Shown piece by piece: positions 15,675 through 24,154 of a stretch of DNA of 64,000 bases. Source of the DNA: Nonomuraea endophytica (GTDB lineage: Bacteria; Actinomycetota; Actinomycetes; Streptosporangiales; Streptosporangiaceae). The notes beneath the pieces were generated by a model that was given only the letters and a program-made list of their open reading frames with translations, was not told where the DNA came from and made no database searches. The DNA lies in assembly GCF_014203235.1 (NCBI RefSeq), contig NZ_JACHIN010000006.1, positions 186,001 through 250,000 on the forward strand. Reading direction: 5' to 3'. Position 1 is the first letter of the stretch. Each line of letters starts with the position of its first letter. A program made the position numbers and the translations under genes.

Positions 15675-16715
15675 ATGTCGTCTGAAGGACGCCCGGTCCG
15701 GCTTCAGGACGTCGCCGACCACGCCGGCGTCTCCCTGGCCACCGCCTCGCGCATGCTGAGCGACTCCGACTACAAGGGCAGGGCCGCCCTGCGCGACAAG
15801 GTCATCGCCTCCGCCGCCGAGCTCGGCTACCGGCCGAACCTGCACGCGCGCGCCCTGGCCAGCTCGACCTCGACCAGTGTCGGGCTGGTCGTGCACGACG
15901 TGCGGGACGCGTACTTCGCCATGATCGCCGGAGGGGTGATCAAGGCGGCCGAGGCGCACCGGCTGCTGGTGACCATGGTGTGCACGTACCGGGACCCGCG
16001 GCAGGAGCTCAACTACGTCAGCCTGCTGAGCACACAGCGCCCCCGCGCGATCATCCTGGCGGGCAGTTCCTTCATCGACCGGGCGCACACGGCCGCGATG
16101 ACCGCGCAGCTGTCGGCGTACCAGGCCGACGGCGGCGCGGTCGTCTCGGTGACCCGCGGACGCAGGATCGGTCATCTCGTCGAGGTGGGCAACGTCGAGG
16201 CCACCCGCCGGCTCGCGCACCTGCTCGCCGACCTGGGCCACACCTCCTTCGGCGTGATCTCCGGCCCCGCCAGGCTCATCGCGGTGCGCGACCGCATGCG
16301 CGGTTTCCGGCTCGGCCTGCAGGACCGGGGAATCGAGCTCGCCGCCGACGCGATCGTGCACGCCGACATGTCCCGCGACGGCGGCGCGCGGGCCGCCCGC
16401 CGCCTGCTCGACCGCCCCGACCGGCCGACCTGCCTGTGGGGGGTGGCCGACGTGGTGGCGGTGGGCGCGATGGCCTGGGCCAGGAGCAATGGGCTGCGCA
16501 TCCCCGAGGACGTCTCCGTGGCGGGTTTCGGCGGCACTCCCTTGGCCTCCGACGCCGTACCGGCCCTGACCACCGTGGAACTCCCGCTCGAGCGCATCGG
16601 CAGGACGGCGCTGGACCTCGCGCTGCTGCCCCTGGACGAGCCGCGCCACACCGTGGAGATCGGCGGGACCGTGCTCATGCGCGACAGCACCGCACCCGTC
16701 GTCAAGGGCTCATGA
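15675..16715 (+). CDS. LacI-family transcriptional regulator (second)
   Basis: The 346-residue protein has the LacI helix-turn-helix in VRLQDVADHAGVSLATASRM, the hinge YRPNLHARALASS, and a full effector domain (VGLVVHDVRDAYFAMIAGGV; a C-terminal VSVAGFGGTPLASDAVPALT). ATG 15675 has GGAGGA six bases upstream. It follows the first lacI gene by 68 bp on the same strand and its stop overlaps the convergent Gfo/Idh gene by six bases. The AAGCGCTT-type operators at 17893 and 17983, typical of LacI proteins, lie in front of the neighbouring catabolic genes. They are assigned to this protein by proximity only. Confidence 0.87.
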   Translation: MSSEGRPVRLQDVADHAGVSLATASRMLSDSDYKGRAALRDKVIASAAELGYRPNLHARALASSTSTSVGLVVHDVRDAYFAMIAGGVIKAAEAHRLLVTMVCTYRDPRQELNYVSLLSTQRPRAIILAGSSFIDRAHTAAMTAQLSAYQADGGAVVSVTRGRRIGHLVEVGNVEATRRLAHLLADLGHTSFGVISGPARLIAVRDRMRGFRLGLQDRGIELAADAIVHADMSRDGGARAARRLLDRPDRPTCLWGVADVVAVGAMAWARSNGLRIPEDVSVAGFGGTPLASDAVPALTTVELPLERIGRTALDLALLPLDEPRHTVEIGGTVLMRDSTAPVVKGS

Positions 16716-17870
16716 CGCCGCGACCGTGAGCTCCGGGACGTCGATCCACCGGCGCTCGCGCCACGAGCGCATCGCGAGCTCGGCGAGCTGGACGCCCTTG
16801 GCTCCTTCCAGCAGGTCCCAGGGGAACTCGGTGTCCTCGGCGACGTGGCGCAAGAACATCTCCCACTGCGCGCGGAAGGCGTTGACGTACTCCTCGTTGT
16901 CGGGGACCGGGGACCAGCCGCCGCGAAAATCGATCGGGTTGGGGATGTCCGGGTTCCACACGGGCATCGGCGTGGTGGCGCGCGACTGGATCCGGCACTC
17001 GCGCAGCCCGGCGACGGCGCTGCCCAGCGTGCCGTCGAGCTGCCACTCGCCGATCTCATCACGGTACGGGCGGGTCGCCCACGACGTCGTGAACTGCGCC
17101 AGGACGCCGTGGTCGAACTGGAACAGACCATAGGCCGCGTCCTCGGCCGTCGCCACGTACGCGTTGCCGTCCTCGTCCCAGCGGCCGGGAATGTGGATCT
17201 GGCCGTGGCACAGCACCGACCTGACCGGGCCGACGATGTTGTCGAGGACGTAACGCCAGTGCGGGTACATGTCCAGGATGAGGCCGCCGCCGTCCTGCCT
17301 GCGGTAGTTCCATGAGGGCCTGTTGATCTGCTGCCAGTCGCCTTCGAACACCCAGTAGCCGAAGTTGAGGCGGAAGCTGAGCAGGTCGCCGAAGAATCCG
17401 CCGTCGACGAGCCGCTTCAGCTTGCGGATTCCCGGCAGGAAGAGCTTGTCCTGCACGACGCCGTGCTTGACACCCGCCGCGCCGGCGAGCCTGACGAGGT
17501 CGAGGGCGTCCGCCAGGTCGCCGGCGGTCGGCTTCTCGCAGAAGACGTGCTTGCCCGCCGCGATCGCCTTCCTGACCGCCTCGGCGCGCAGGTTGGTGAC
17601 CTGGGCGTCGAAGTAGATCGTGTCGTCCGGGTTGCCGAGGGCAGCGTCGAGGTCGGTGGTCCAGCGGTCGATCCCGTACCGGCGGGCGAGCGCCTCGAGC
17701 TTGCCGGCGTTGCGGCCGACGAGGATCGGGTCGACCGTGAGCGTCCGCCCGTCGGCGAGGGTCAGCCCGCCCTGGTCCCTGATCGCGACGATCGACCTGT
17801 CGAGGTGCTGCCGGGTTCCCATGCGCCCGGTGACGCCGTTCATGATGATGCCGATTCGGACCTGATCCAT
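16710..17870 (-). CDS. Gfo/Idh/MocA-family oxidoreductase
   Basis: The 386-residue protein begins with a Rossmann segment (RIGIIMNGVTGRMGTRQHLD) and carries the diagnostic lysine in HVFCEKPTAGDLADAL. The C-terminal alpha/beta substrate domain is complete (GGGLILDMYPHWRYVLDNIV, then DGTLGSAVAGLRECRI). NAD(P)-dependent oxidation of a sugar, inositol or related polyol is the family norm. It is divergent from the SDR operon, sharing the 142-bp region that holds two AAGCGCTT operators. A -35 TTGACA and a -10 TATAGA (15-bp spacer) drive it, with one operator directly after the -10. The substrate is unknown. Confidence 0.87.
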   Translation of the reverse strand: MDQVRIGIIMNGVTGRMGTRQHLDRSIVAIRDQGGLTLADGRTLTVDPILVGRNAGKLEALARRYGIDRWTTDLDAALGNPDDTIYFDAQVTNLRAEAVRKAIAAGKHVFCEKPTAGDLADALDLVRLAGAAGVKHGVVQDKLFLPGIRKLKRLVDGGFFGDLLSFRLNFGYWVFEGDWQQINRPSWNYRRQDGGGLILDMYPHWRYVLDNIVGPVRSVLCHGQIHIPGRWDEDGNAYVATAEDAAYGLFQFDHGVLAQFTTSWATRPYRDEIGEWQLDGTLGSAVAGLRECRIQSRATTPMPVWNPDIPNPIDFRGGWSPVPDNEEYVNAFRAQWEMFLRHVAEDTEFPWDLLEGAKGVQLAELAMRSWRERRWIDVPELTVAAS

Positions 17871-17892
17871 GAGCGCTCCCTAGATATGAATT

Positions 17893-17904
17893 GCAAGCGC
17901 TTTC
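17893..17904. promoter_or_regulatory. LacI-type operator overlapping the Gfo/Idh promoter
   Basis: GCAAGCGCTTTC is palindromic around AAGCGCTT and overlaps the downstream edge of the -10 element of the leftward promoter. The companion site GAAAGCGCTTCC is at 17983-17994. Confidence 0.65.
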
Positions 17905-17929
17905 TATACATCGATGCTGCTGGTGTCAA
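17903..17929 (-). promoter_or_regulatory. Promoter of the Gfo/Idh gene
   Basis: On the minus strand TTGACA (complement of 17924-17929) is followed after 15 bases by TATAGA (complement of 17903-17908). The spacer is short but both hexamers are near consensus. The start codon lies about 33 bp further downstream. Confidence 0.55.
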
Positions 17930-17982
17930 GGCCAGATCACGTCTTGCGCGTGTTCAGTTTTCATGAGAACGTGCAGAAAATT

Positions 17983-17994
17983 GAAAGCGCTTCC
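17983..17994. promoter_or_regulatory. LacI-type operator upstream of the SDR/CoA-transferase operon
   Basis: GAAAGCGCTTCC lies 19 bp before the SDR start at 18013 and matches the reverse complement of the site at 17893-17904 at nearly every position. A less perfect palindrome, GTTTTCATGAGAAC, lies just upstream at about 17957-17970. Confidence 0.6.
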
Positions 17995-18012
17995 CGATGA
18001 AAGGTGCTGGTC

Positions 18013-18771
18013 ATGCCATCGACACCCCTCCTCGACCGGGTCGTCCTGGTCACGGGAGCCGGCCGGGGAATAGGACGATCCATCGCCCTGGCCGCCGCCC
18101 GCGACGGCGCGCACGTCGCCGTCTCCTATCACTCGAGCCGGGCCGGAGCCCACGAGGTCGCCGAGAAGGTCCGGGCGATGGATCGCGACGCCGACGTCCG
18201 GCCGTGCGACGTGTCGGCGCGCGAGGACGTGTTCGCGCTGGCCGCCTGGGCCGAGGAGCGCTTCGGGCGCGTCGACGGCCTGGTGAACAACGCCGGAATC
18301 CTCATGGAGTCCGACTTCCTCGACATCACTCCCGAGCAGTGGGATCTGGTCTTCAAGACAGATCTGTCCGGCATGTTCCACGCGAGCCAGGCCGTGCTCC
18401 CCGGCATGCTGGAGCGCGGCTCCGGCTCCATCGTCAACATCGCCTCCAGGCTCGGCCAGATGGGCTGGGCCGGAGCCGCGCACTACGCCAGCGCGAAAGC
18501 GGGGGCGATCGCGCTGGCCAAGTCGATCTCGCGGGAGTTCGGATCGCGCGGCATCCGGGCGAACGCCGTGTCGCCCGGCGTCACCAACACCGCCATGGGG
18601 CGCACCGTGATGGAGGGCGAAGTCGGGCGCAAGCGCATGGCCGAGCTTCCGCTCGGCCGGTTCGCCGAGCCGGAGGAAGTGGCCGAATGCGTCACCTTCC
18701 TCCTGTCCGACGGCGCCCGGCTCATGCTCGGCCAGACGCTCAGCCCCAACAGCGGAGGGCTGATGCCATGA
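18013..18771 (+). CDS. SDR-family oxidoreductase
   Basis: The 252-residue classical SDR shows VLVTGAGRGIGRSIALAAAR, the NNAG motif in LVNNAGILM, the catalytic Ser in VNIASRLGQ, the Tyr/Lys pair in HYASAKAGA and PGVTNTAMG. It resembles FabG-like 3-oxoacyl reductases, but SDR substrate prediction from sequence is weak. ATG 18013 has GAAAGG eight bases upstream. It is the first gene of a four-gene operon and overlaps the CoA-transferase start by four bases. A LacI-type operator lies just upstream. Confidence 0.87.
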   Translation: MPSTPLLDRVVLVTGAGRGIGRSIALAAARDGAHVAVSYHSSRAGAHEVAEKVRAMDRDADVRPCDVSAREDVFALAAWAEERFGRVDGLVNNAGILMESDFLDITPEQWDLVFKTDLSGMFHASQAVLPGMLERGSGSIVNIASRLGQMGWAGAAHYASAKAGAIALAKSISREFGSRGIRANAVSPGVTNTAMGRTVMEGEVGRKRMAELPLGRFAEPEEVAECVTFLLSDGARLMLGQTLSPNSGGLMP

Positions 18772-20327
18772 GCGCCAAACTCCTCGGCGTGGCGGAGGCC
18801 GTGGCCCTGGTGGCGGACGGCGCCGCCCTGTGGATCGGCGGGTCCGGCGCCGGGCACGGCGTGCCGCAGGCGTTCATCGACGAACTCGCCGCGACGTTCA
18901 CCCGCACCGCCGCGCCCCGCGACCTGACCACGGTCCGTGTCGTCGGCATCGGCGACTTCGCCCAGCGCGGCCTGTCCCAGCTCGCGCTGCCCGGCCTGAC
19001 CCGGCGCACCATCGGCAGCAACATCGGCAACGAACCCCACCTCGGCGCGATGGTCGCCGAGGGTGCGATCGAGGCGTACTCCTTCCCCCAGGGTGTGCTG
19101 TCCGCGTTGTGCCGCGACATCGCCGCGGGCCGGCCCGGTCATCTCACCCACGTGGGCCTGGGCACGTACGTGGACCCGCGCCAGACCGGCGGACGGCAGA
19201 ACGCGCGCACCACCGAGGAACTGGTCCAGATCGTCGAGCTGGCCGGGCGGGAATGGCTCTTCTACCCCGCGCTGCCCGTCGACGTCGCGGTGATCCGCGC
19301 GAGCACCGCCGACGAGGACGGCAACCTCACCTTCGAGCACGAGCCGATCCTCGGCGACTCCCTCGCGCTGGCGATGGCCGCGCACAACAGCGGCGGCATC
19401 GTCATCGCCCAGGTCGGGCACCTGACGACGCGTGGCTCGCTGCCGCCGAACCAGGTGCGGATCCCCGGCGCGCTGGTCGACCACGTCTACGTGGACGCGG
19501 AGCAGCGGCAGACCTACCGCACTGGCTACTCGCCGTACTTCTCGGGCGAGTTGCGCAGGCCGTACGGCACGGCCGCCCCCACGCCCCTGGACGTGCGCAA
19601 GGTGATCGCGCGCCGCGCCCTGCTCGAGTTCCGCCGGGGCGACATCTGCAACCTGGGCTTCGGCATCTCCCAGCAGATCGGCGCGGTGGCCGCCGAGGAA
19701 GGCGTGGCGGAACGGCTGACGCTCACCGTCGAGCAGGGGATCTTCGGCGGCGTGCCCGCGCACGGCCCGGACGGCGGCGCCGGGGTGAACTACCAGGCGC
19801 GCCTGGAACAGCCCTCCATGTTCGACTTCTACGACGGCGGCGGCCTCGACCTGGCGAGCCTGTCCTTCGCGCAGGTCGACCGGCACGGCAACGTCAACGT
19901 GCACGCCTTTGACGACCGGATGCGCGGACCGGGCGGGTTCATCAACATCAGCGCGCGGACCGGGCGGCTCTGTTTCGTCGGCACCTTCACGGCGGGCGGT
20001 CTGCGCGTCGACCTGTCCGGCGGTCTGCCCCGTGTCGAACGTGAAGGCGCCCGGCGCAAGTTCGTCGACGAAGTCAGGGAGATCAGCTTCAACGGGCCGC
20101 TGGCGCTGGGCAAAGGGCAGGACGTCCGCTACATCACCGAACGCGCCGTCTTCGCGCTGACCGCCGACGGCCTGGAGCTGATCGAGGTCGCCGACGGGAT
20201 GGACGTGGAGAAGGACGTGTTCGCCCACATGGACTTCCGCCCGAAGGTCAGCGAGCGCCTGCGCCCCATGGACGCCCGCCTGTTCCGCGCTGCCCGCATG
20301 GGGATCACCTTCGGAGAAGAGGACTGA
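18768..20327 (+). CDS. Acyl-CoA:carboxylate CoA-transferase (family I)
   Basis: The 519-residue protein is a fused alpha/beta CoA-transferase of the propionate/acetoacetate CoA-transferase type. The N-terminal half contains the glycine-rich GGSGAGHGVPQAFIDELA and the second half contains LTVEQGIFGGVPAHGPDG, where Glu322 is the expected nucleophile that forms the glutamyl-CoA thioester. The usual family motif around it is E-(N/S)-G; here it is E-Q-G. It activates a carboxylic acid by CoA transfer, which fits an enoyl-CoA hydratase immediately downstream (one base between the genes). ATG 18768 overlaps the SDR stop. The acid substrate is unknown. Confidence 0.85.
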   Translation: MSAKLLGVAEAVALVADGAALWIGGSGAGHGVPQAFIDELAATFTRTAAPRDLTTVRVVGIGDFAQRGLSQLALPGLTRRTIGSNIGNEPHLGAMVAEGAIEAYSFPQGVLSALCRDIAAGRPGHLTHVGLGTYVDPRQTGGRQNARTTEELVQIVELAGREWLFYPALPVDVAVIRASTADEDGNLTFEHEPILGDSLALAMAAHNSGGIVIAQVGHLTTRGSLPPNQVRIPGALVDHVYVDAEQRQTYRTGYSPYFSGELRRPYGTAAPTPLDVRKVIARRALLEFRRGDICNLGFGISQQIGAVAAEEGVAERLTLTVEQGIFGGVPAHGPDGGAGVNYQARLEQPSMFDFYDGGGLDLASLSFAQVDRHGNVNVHAFDDRMRGPGGFINISARTGRLCFVGTFTAGGLRVDLSGGLPRVEREGARRKFVDEVREISFNGPLALGKGQDVRYITERAVFALTADGLELIEVADGMDVEKDVFAHMDFRPKVSERLRPMDARLFRAARMGITFGEED

Positions 20328-20328
20328 C

Positions 20329-21102
20329 ATGGCGACGCTGGTCAACGTGACGCACGGAGCCTGCGCGGAGATCGAGCTGGACAATCCGCCGGTGAACGTG
20401 GTCTCCCGCGAGCTGACCGGGCAACTGCGCGCGGCCCTGCGCGCCGTCGGCGACGACGAGGACACCAGGGTCGTGATCCTCCACGGCGCGGGGACGCGGG
20501 CCTTCTGCGCGGGCTCGGACATCGCCGAGTTCGACGAGCTGCACGAGCACGTCGCCGAGCGCAAACTGCTGCTGGAGAAGCTGGTCTACCGTCAGCTCGC
20601 CAAGCTCCGGGTGCCGTCCATCGCGGCCGTCGAGGGATACGCGCTCGGCGGGGGCCTCGAGCTCGCGCTCTGCTGCGACCTCCGGATCGCGGGCGACCAG
20701 GCCAGGCTCGGCCTGCCGGAGCTCAAGCTCGGCGTCCTGCCGGGCAGCGGCGGCACCCAGCGGCTGCCGCGCATCGTCGGGCCGGCCCGCGCCAAGGAGA
20801 TCATCCTGCTGGGCGAGCCGCTCGACGCCGCCACCGCGCTCTCGATCGGCCTGGTCAACCGCGTGGTGCGGGCGGGCACGGCGCTGGCCGCGGCCCGGGA
20901 GATGGCCGCGACGATCGCCGCGCGCGGGCCGCTTGCCGTACAGGCCGCGAAATCGCTGATCGACCAGGCCGCGGAGCGGCCGCTGGACGACGGACTCGCG
21001 CTGGAGCTCGACGAGTCGGAAAAGATCTTCTCCACCCAGGACGCACGTGAAGGCGCCCGCGCCTTCCTGGCCAAGCGTCCGCCGGCCTTCAGGAAGTCGT
21101 GA
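20329..21102 (+). CDS. Enoyl-CoA hydratase/isomerase family protein
   Basis: The 257-residue crotonase shows the CoA/oxyanion segments AFCAGSDIAEFDEL and AVEGYALGGGLELALCCDLR, and the second catalytic region LPELKLGVLPGSGGTQRLPR with a glutamate in PELKLG. Both acidic residues expected for hydration are present, so it can plausibly hydrate an enoyl-CoA. It starts one base after the CoA-transferase stop and its stop overlaps the next gene (TGATG), placing it in the middle of a CoA-dependent degradation operon. Confidence 0.88.
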   Translation: MATLVNVTHGACAEIELDNPPVNVVSRELTGQLRAALRAVGDDEDTRVVILHGAGTRAFCAGSDIAEFDELHEHVAERKLLLEKLVYRQLAKLRVPSIAAVEGYALGGGLELALCCDLRIAGDQARLGLPELKLGVLPGSGGTQRLPRIVGPARAKEIILLGEPLDAATALSIGLVNRVVRAGTALAAAREMAATIAARGPLAVQAAKSLIDQAAERPLDDGLALELDESEKIFSTQDAREGARAFLAKRPPAFRKS

Positions 21103-21950
21103 TGCGCACAGTCGCCCTGTTCGGCAACCCGTTGCGACGGACCCACTCGGCCGTCATGCACAACGCCGCCTTCGCGGCGTTCGGCGTCGACGCCCGCTAC
21201 GAGCTGCGGGAGGTGCGCGAATCCGACCTGGCCGAGCAGGTACGGCAGGCCAGGGACGAACGTTGGCTCGGCTTCCAGATCACCGCGCCGCACAAGCAGG
21301 TGATCATGCCGTTCCTCGACGCGATCGAGCCCGACGCCCTGCGGATCGGCGCGGTCAACAGCGTGACCGCCGGCGCGGACGGAAGGCTGGTCGGCTTCAA
21401 CACCGACGTGAGCGGTTTCATGACGGCGCTGCGCGAGCACGTGGGCACGGACCTGAGCGGCGCCGAGGTCGTCGTGGCGGGCTCGGGCGGTGTCAGCCAC
21501 GCCGTGTCGTACGGGCTGGCCAAGGACGGAGCCGGCCACCTCACCGTCCTCGACCTCGACGCCGCGGACGCGGGCCGGCTCGCGGCCAGGTTCGGCGACC
21601 TGGCCACGATCGAGCCGATGGCCTTCGCCGACCCGCGCGTACGCGATCGGCTGGCCGGGGCGGACCTGTTCGTCAACGCCACGTCGGTCGGCATGCTGAC
21701 CCCCGGCCCGGTGGTGGACGTCGGCCTGATCTCGCCGTGCGCGGCCGTGTTCGACGTGGTCTACCTGCCGCCGCTGACCGAACTCGTGCGGCGGGCCCGC
21801 GCCCGGGGCATGCGCGCGGCAGGGGGCGCCGGCATGCTGGTGGCCCAGGCTGCCGCGGCCTTCAGCCGCTGGACGGGCGCCGGCGACGCCACCGCGGTCA
21901 TGCGGGCGGCCGTCGAACCGCTGCTGCGCCGCGACGACCTCACCCCCTGA
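21102..21950 (+). CDS. Shikimate dehydrogenase-like protein
   Basis: The 282-residue protein has the shikimate/quinate dehydrogenase fold. The substrate-binding N-terminal domain shows FGNPLRRTHSAVMHNAAFAA and the catalytic lysine/aspartate region ITAPHKQVIMPFLD and GFNTDVSGFMTAL. The Rossmann motif is VVVAGSGGVSHAVSYGLA and the ending is GAGMLVAQAAAAFSRWTG. The usual NxTxPxK motif reads QITAPHK. Being last in a LacI-type catabolic operon and not with aro genes, it is more likely a degradative quinate/shikimate or related hydroxy-acid dehydrogenase than biosynthetic AroE. An alternative GTG lies at 21099. Confidence 0.82.
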   Translation: MRTVALFGNPLRRTHSAVMHNAAFAAFGVDARYELREVRESDLAEQVRQARDERWLGFQITAPHKQVIMPFLDAIEPDALRIGAVNSVTAGADGRLVGFNTDVSGFMTALREHVGTDLSGAEVVVAGSGGVSHAVSYGLAKDGAGHLTVLDLDAADAGRLAARFGDLATIEPMAFADPRVRDRLAGADLFVNATSVGMLTPGPVVDVGLISPCAAVFDVVYLPPLTELVRRARARGMRAAGGAGMLVAQAAAAFSRWTGAGDATAVMRAAVEPLLRRDDLTP

Positions 21951-21957
21951 GCGCCGC

Positions 21958-22545
21958 CTACGGCCGGCGGCGTACCCGGTAGAGGAGGTGGAGGACGCGG
22001 TCGCCCTGGATGACCACGTGCGGGTCCTCGAGGAGGTGCTGGGCGTCGACCGAGCCGAAGTAACGTTTGCCCGAGCCGAACACCACCGGCACCACGTCCA
22101 TCGCCACCTCGTCCACCAGACCGAGCGCGAGCGCCTGACCGCCGACGTCACCGGCCGCGACGGCGACCGTGCGCTCCTCCCCCGCCAGTTCCCCGGCCTT
22201 GGCGACCGCCTCGGCCACGTCGGCGGCGAAGTGGTAGGAGGCCTCGGGGTGCCAGCCGTCCGGCTTGGGCCGGTGGGAGACCACGACCACGTGCTCACCG
22301 GCGGGCGGCCTGCCCTCCCAGCCGTTGGTCATGTCGAACAGGCGCCGCCCGATCACCATCGACCCGATGCCGGCCCATATCGGCCGCACGTACTCGGCCG
22401 AGGCCCGCGACGCCTTGAGCGTGCCGCCGTCGACGAGTTCGGTGTCGCCGTTGGTATACCACTCGAACAGGGGCCCGATCTGGTCGTCGGCGTCGGCGAT
22501 GAATCCGTCGACCGACACGACGTTGTGCATGATCACTTTGCTCAT
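21958..22545 (-). CDS. Dihydrofolate reductase family (RibD C-terminal) protein
   Basis: The 195-residue protein begins SKVIMHNVVSVDGFIADADD, the standard opening of actinomycete RibD_C/DHFR-like reductases, and contains MVIGRRLFDMTNGW and the NADPH-binding VAAGDVGGQALALGLVDEVA with the terminal HLLYRVRR. These stand-alone proteins reduce unknown small molecules; they are not the folate enzyme. It ends seven bases from the convergent shikimate-dehydrogenase-like gene. The start has a weak upstream purine tract (GGGAGGTGCG). Confidence 0.82.
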   Translation of the reverse strand: MSKVIMHNVVSVDGFIADADDQIGPLFEWYTNGDTELVDGGTLKASRASAEYVRPIWAGIGSMVIGRRLFDMTNGWEGRPPAGEHVVVVSHRPKPDGWHPEASYHFAADVAEAVAKAGELAGEERTVAVAAGDVGGQALALGLVDEVAMDVVPVVFGSGKRYFGSVDAQHLLEDPHVVIQGDRVLHLLYRVRRRP

Positions 22546-22597
22546 CGCACCTCCCGAGTGCCGCGACCATTGTCGGTGCGCCCGCCCGCGCCCGCAA

Positions 22598-23443
22598 TCA
22601 CCCGGCGGGCAGCCGGTCGGTCCATTCGGCGTCGATCGTCACCCCGCCCTTGGTCAGGGCGATCGCTCCGCTGAGGGTGACCCAGACCGGCGTGTTGCGC
22701 ACCCTGGCCGTCTCCGGATCAACGACCACGACCTTCCTGCCGGACGAGAGCGGCAGCTCCAGGCGCCGCCCGCCGTCGCCCTCGCCGAGGTCCGTGACGT
22801 CCGGCAGCGCGGCCAGCGCCCGGTACGCGGCGGCGCGCACCTGGGACGAGACCGGAGCCTCGCTGATCAGCGAGAGCAGCGCCTCGACGGTGAAGCCACG
22901 CAGTTCCGCGGGGCCCGGCGTGCCCCTGCTGGTGCGGATGCCGGCGTCGGCCACCTCTTCCGTGAGCCGCTTGGTCAGCGCCGTCTCCTCCTCCGGCAGG
23001 CCGCGCAGTTCCTCGAAGGTCAGGCTCAGCGGCCCGATCCAGAACGGCTGCGGCTCGCCGGGCCACTTGAAGAGCGTGCCCTCCCCCTTCAACCTCTCGC
23101 CCTTGAGCCAGATCTGCCCGTCGCGCCGGTACCAGTACTCCTCCGGCGGCCCTCCGGACTTCGTGACGGTCACGTGCCAGTACGTTCCTGAGCCCTCGGG
23201 GGCGCGCTCGGCGGCGGTGGCCGCGACGAGCAGGACCTCACGCGCCGAGGACGGCTCGGACGGCACGATCACGAACGCGGCGGCGGCCACGGCGGCGACC
23301 GCCGGGAGCAGCACCCAGCGCGCCCGTCGCCCGCGCGGCCTGCGGCGCATCTGCGAGGTCACCTGCAGGCGCCGCCTGGCGACCACCTCCGGGGACGGGT
23401 CGGGCTTGGCGAGCACCGTCCGGATCACGTGCAGGTCATCCAT
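22598..23443 (-). CDS. CU044_5270-type membrane protein, ECF-associated
   Basis: This 281-residue protein starts at ATG 23443 (GGAGGA upstream), overlapping the sigma-factor gene by eight bases. A cytoplasmic N-terminus (about 55 residues, rich in Arg) precedes one membrane helix, WVLLPAVAAVAAAAFVIVPS, and an extracytoplasmic domain with WHVTVTKSGGPPEEYWYRRD. This layout is the CU044_5270 family, very often encoded just after an ECF sigma factor in actinomycetes and probably acting as an anti-sigma or envelope sensor. No zinc-binding ZAS motif (HxxxCxxC) is present, so any sigma inhibition would use another mode. Confidence 0.8.
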   Translation of the reverse strand: MDDLHVIRTVLAKPDPSPEVVARRRLQVTSQMRRRPRGRRARWVLLPAVAAVAAAAFVIVPSEPSSAREVLLVAATAAERAPEGSGTYWHVTVTKSGGPPEEYWYRRDGQIWLKGERLKGEGTLFKWPGEPQPFWIGPLSLTFEELRGLPEEETALTKRLTEEVADAGIRTSRGTPGPAELRGFTVEALLSLISEAPVSSQVRAAAYRALAALPDVTDLGEGDGGRRLELPLSSGRKVVVVDPETARVRNTPVWVTLSGAIALTKGGVTIDAEWTDRLPAG

Positions 23444-24005
23444 GATTGTCCTCCGCCATCGCTTGGTGGATCTTCTTTCTGGCACGGTTGAGCCGGGACC
23501 CGACGGTCCCGTAGGAGATGCCGAGGGCGTCGGCCACTTCCTGGTGGGTGAGCTGGGCCAGGTAGTTCAGCGTCACCACGTCGCGTTCGCCCTGGTTGAG
23601 CGTGGCCAGGGCGCCGGCCACGCGCGGCCCCATACGCTGGGCCGCGACCACGTCGACCACGCGGTCCTCGTGGCTGCCCGCCGGAGGCTCCTCGCCGGTG
23701 CGGGCCAGGGCCCGGTAGTGGCGCGCCTCCTTGCGGCGGTGGCGGGCGATCAGGTTGGTGGCGATGCCGAACAGCCACGGCCGCAGCCCGCCGCGCGCCG
23801 GGTCGAAACGTTCCCGGTCACGAAAGGCCAGGCAGAACGTCTCGGCCGCCAGATCCTCGCCGATCTGGACGTCCAGGCGTCCGGCCACATATAGGTACAC
23901 CTCGCGGAAGTAGCGGTCGTAGACGGCCGTGAACTCCTCCGCGTCCTGCCGGAAGCGGTCGACGAGTTCGTCGTCGTCCACCCTCCCGGGCGACTCGGTC
24001 GTCAC
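23436..24005 (-). CDS. ECF-subfamily RNA polymerase sigma factor
   Basis: The 189-residue protein has region 2 (FTAVYDRYFREVYLYVAGRL and DLAAETFCLAFRDRERFD) and region 4 (ALATLNQGERDVVTLNYLAQ, then HQEVADALGISYGTVGSRLN). This is a minimal ECF sigma with the two DNA-binding regions and a linker. It leads a two-gene operon with the CU044_5270-type protein, its likely regulator. The 149-bp divergent region to 24155 contains a DasR-like palindrome that belongs to the other transcript. Its target promoter cannot be assigned from this window. Confidence 0.9.
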   Translation of the reverse strand: MTTESPGRVDDDELVDRFRQDAEEFTAVYDRYFREVYLYVAGRLDVQIGEDLAAETFCLAFRDRERFDPARGGLRPWLFGIATNLIARHRRKEARHYRALARTGEEPPAGSHEDRVVDVVAAQRMGPRVAGALATLNQGERDVVTLNYLAQLTHQEVADALGISYGTVGSRLNRARKKIHQAMAEDNHG

Positions 24006-24084
24006 ACTCTCCCCTTCCTGCGAACGGTTCTTCCTCCTTCCTTCGCCGCAACCGGGCAGAGCTTTCCCGGCTTTCGCCTACCTA

Positions 24085-24102
24085 TCTGGTATAGACCGGA
24101 TA
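24085..24102. promoter_or_regulatory. DasR/HutC-like operator upstream of the secreted protein gene
   Basis: ATCTGGTATAGACCGGAT is palindromic at 14 of 18 positions and its core TGGTATAGACCG resembles the GntR/HutC dre core TGGTCTAGACCA. It lies 53 bp upstream of the ATG at 24155. The second gene of that unit encodes a HutC-type GntR protein. Confidence 0.6.
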
Positions 24103-24154
24103 CGGTGGCCCGTGGAATTCGGCGAAGCCCGTAAAGGCCACTGGGAGTCTTTCT

